Part shown: positions 6,014-6,585 of the stretch, piece by piece | How the letters are laid out: every line of letters starts with the position of its first letter | How positions within the stretch are numbered: the stretch's first letter is position 1 | Source: Deltaproteobacteria bacterium | Lineage (GTDB): Bacteria > Desulfobacterota > DAOWOC01 | Direction of reading: 5' to 3' | DNA length: 6,585 bases | NCBI GenBank assembly: GCA_030642225.1 | Contig: DAOWOC010000062.1 | Span: 1-6,585 of the forward strand | Translations under genes and position numbers: made by a program | The notes under the pieces: model-generated | What the model was told of the DNA's origin: nothing | Database searches by the model: none | Seen by the model: only the letters and a program-made list of their open reading frames with translations

Positions 6014-6085
6014 AAAAAAAACGGTTTACGGTTATCGGTTTACGGTTGAAAAAACTGTAAGCTGTGAACTGACAACCGTAAACTA
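6014..6085 (-). terminator. Family B repeat copy forming a hairpin with U8 tract, possible terminator or attenuator
   Basis: On the minus strand, after the stop of the partial gene at 6101, GTTTACGGTTGTCAGTTCAC pairs imperfectly with CCGATAACCGTAAAC across a short loop, including ten consecutive pairs (GTTTACGGTT). Eight T residues follow (6014-6021) just before the SD of the next gene. The arm at 6022-6054 matches 4496-4528 of the larger family B element with two mismatches in 33 positions. The other arm (6064-6083) matches the complement of the element's left end. This copy lacks the unique centre of the larger one. It could terminate transcription of the upstream gene, attenuate the downstream one, or be a neutral repeat. 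Confidence 0.5.
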
Positions 6086-6100
6086 TTTTTATCAAACGCC

Positions 6101-6585
6101 CTATCTTCCCCTAAGACTCGCCGCAATCCCAAGAGACATATTACCAATATCAAGAGCGCCTACACCGGGGCCTTTATTATGTATAAAACTACTGGTTACA
6201 GTATCATATCCAACAGAACCAAGGGCAATGGCTCCCAATGAAAGATCTTTTACTACGAGGCTCAGGTCATCAAGCTCAAGCGTAGTGTTATTAACATACA
6301 TTAAAGGTGTTTGATATGAAAACTCAAGGTCAAGAAAAAAGTTATCTATATAAAAAGCAGCATTACCGGGCACATATACATAATAATCATTAAAAAATGT
6401 TTCAAGATTAAGCGTGCCCTCCCACTCATTTAAGGCTGTATTATAATAGAGTCCGTCATAGAGTGTATAATTGGCCTCATACTTTGTTCCGGATAACTTT
6501 TCAGCAGGGGTTAATCCGCCGTCTCCATCAACTATTATAATATGATCTGATATTATAAGCCCGTCACTTATGTTATCTGTATAAA
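6101..6585 (-). CDS. C-terminal part of a probable secreted beta-rich protein (5' end outside window)
   Basis: The frame ending at TAG 6101-6103 is open to the window edge, giving about 161 residues. No start is needed inside the window, and the GTG at 6371-6373 is just an internal Val. The visible part begins YTDNISDGLIISDHIIIVDG, has an acidic Gly-rich patch (VDGDGGLTPAEKLSG), a Tyr/Asn-rich region (YTLYDGLYYNTALNEW) and then short alternating strands (LELDDLSLVVKDLSLGAIAL, GALDIGNMSLGIAASLRGR). The composition (Asp, Gly, Asn, Tyr; no Cys; few Lys) and repeated 'L.LGxI/M.LG' strands suit an exported beta-rich protein, possibly related to the product of 4680-5996, though I see no convincing alignable block. 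It lies about 100 bp upstream of that gene in the same orientation. Function is unknown. Confidence 0.7.
   Translation of the reverse strand, partial: YTDNISDGLIISDHIIIVDGDGGLTPAEKLSGTKYEANYTLYDGLYYNTALNEWEGTLNLETFFNDYYVYVPGNAAFYIDNFFLDLEFSYQTPLMYVNNTTLELDDLSLVVKDLSLGAIALGSVGYDTVTSSFIHNKGPGVGALDIGNMSLGIAASLRGR

Noticed and set aside
5196..6015. Plus-strand open frames of about 65 codons opposite the exported-protein gene
   Set aside because: Antisense shadows of a gene with a clear signal peptide and SD.

Overview
The window reads as an AT-rich piece of a Gram-negative chromosome. All supported genes lie on the minus strand, so transcription runs right to left. Three products have the look of envelope proteins: two predicted outer-membrane beta-barrels and a Sec-exported beta-rich protein. 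A fourth is a membrane-anchored or periplasmic C39 protease. The gene set and the repeat-filled AT-rich spacers remind me of Desulfobacterota and related lineages, but no marker gene is present, so the lineage call is a weak inference.

From right to left (5' to 3' on the coding strand): (1) 6101-6585 is the C-terminal part of a probable secreted protein whose start lies outside the window. (2) 6014-6085 is a hairpin-forming repeat followed by a U8 run. (3) 4680-5996 encodes a Sec-exported, Asp- and Trp-rich beta protein with an N-terminal ELAGISGRSG motif. (4) 4346-4679 has no gene. It holds an AT-rich repeat (family A) interrupted by a 111-bp inverted-repeat element (family B) flanked by 8-bp direct repeats. 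(5) 4152-4345 is a frameshifted hicA toxin gene, followed by an intact hicB antitoxin gene at 3891-4142. (6) 3763-3872 is another family A repeat. (7) 2971-3738 encodes a C39-type cysteine peptidase with a visible Gln/Cys/His/Asp active site. (8) 1814-2947 encodes a coiled-coil-plus-beta-barrel outer-membrane protein. (9) 159-1739 encodes a FadL/OMPP1-family outer-membrane transporter. (10) 22-158 holds a third family A copy ending in a 34-nt tandem duplication.

The C39, barrel and FadL genes are closely spaced (23 and 74 bp) and probably form one operon. The two secreted-protein genes just upstream likely belong to the same functional locus, now split by the hicAB/repeat block. The most interesting hypothesis is that the C39 peptidase matures the exported protein. 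That protein carries, just after its Sec signal peptide, a motif (K-ELAGISG-R) resembling the double-glycine leader consensus (ELxxIxGG) recognised by C39 peptidases of bacteriocin exporters. The two barrel proteins could then serve export, surface display or transport of a hydrophobic ligand. This is inference. The parts seen directly are the gene order, the catalytic residues, the signal peptides and the motif.
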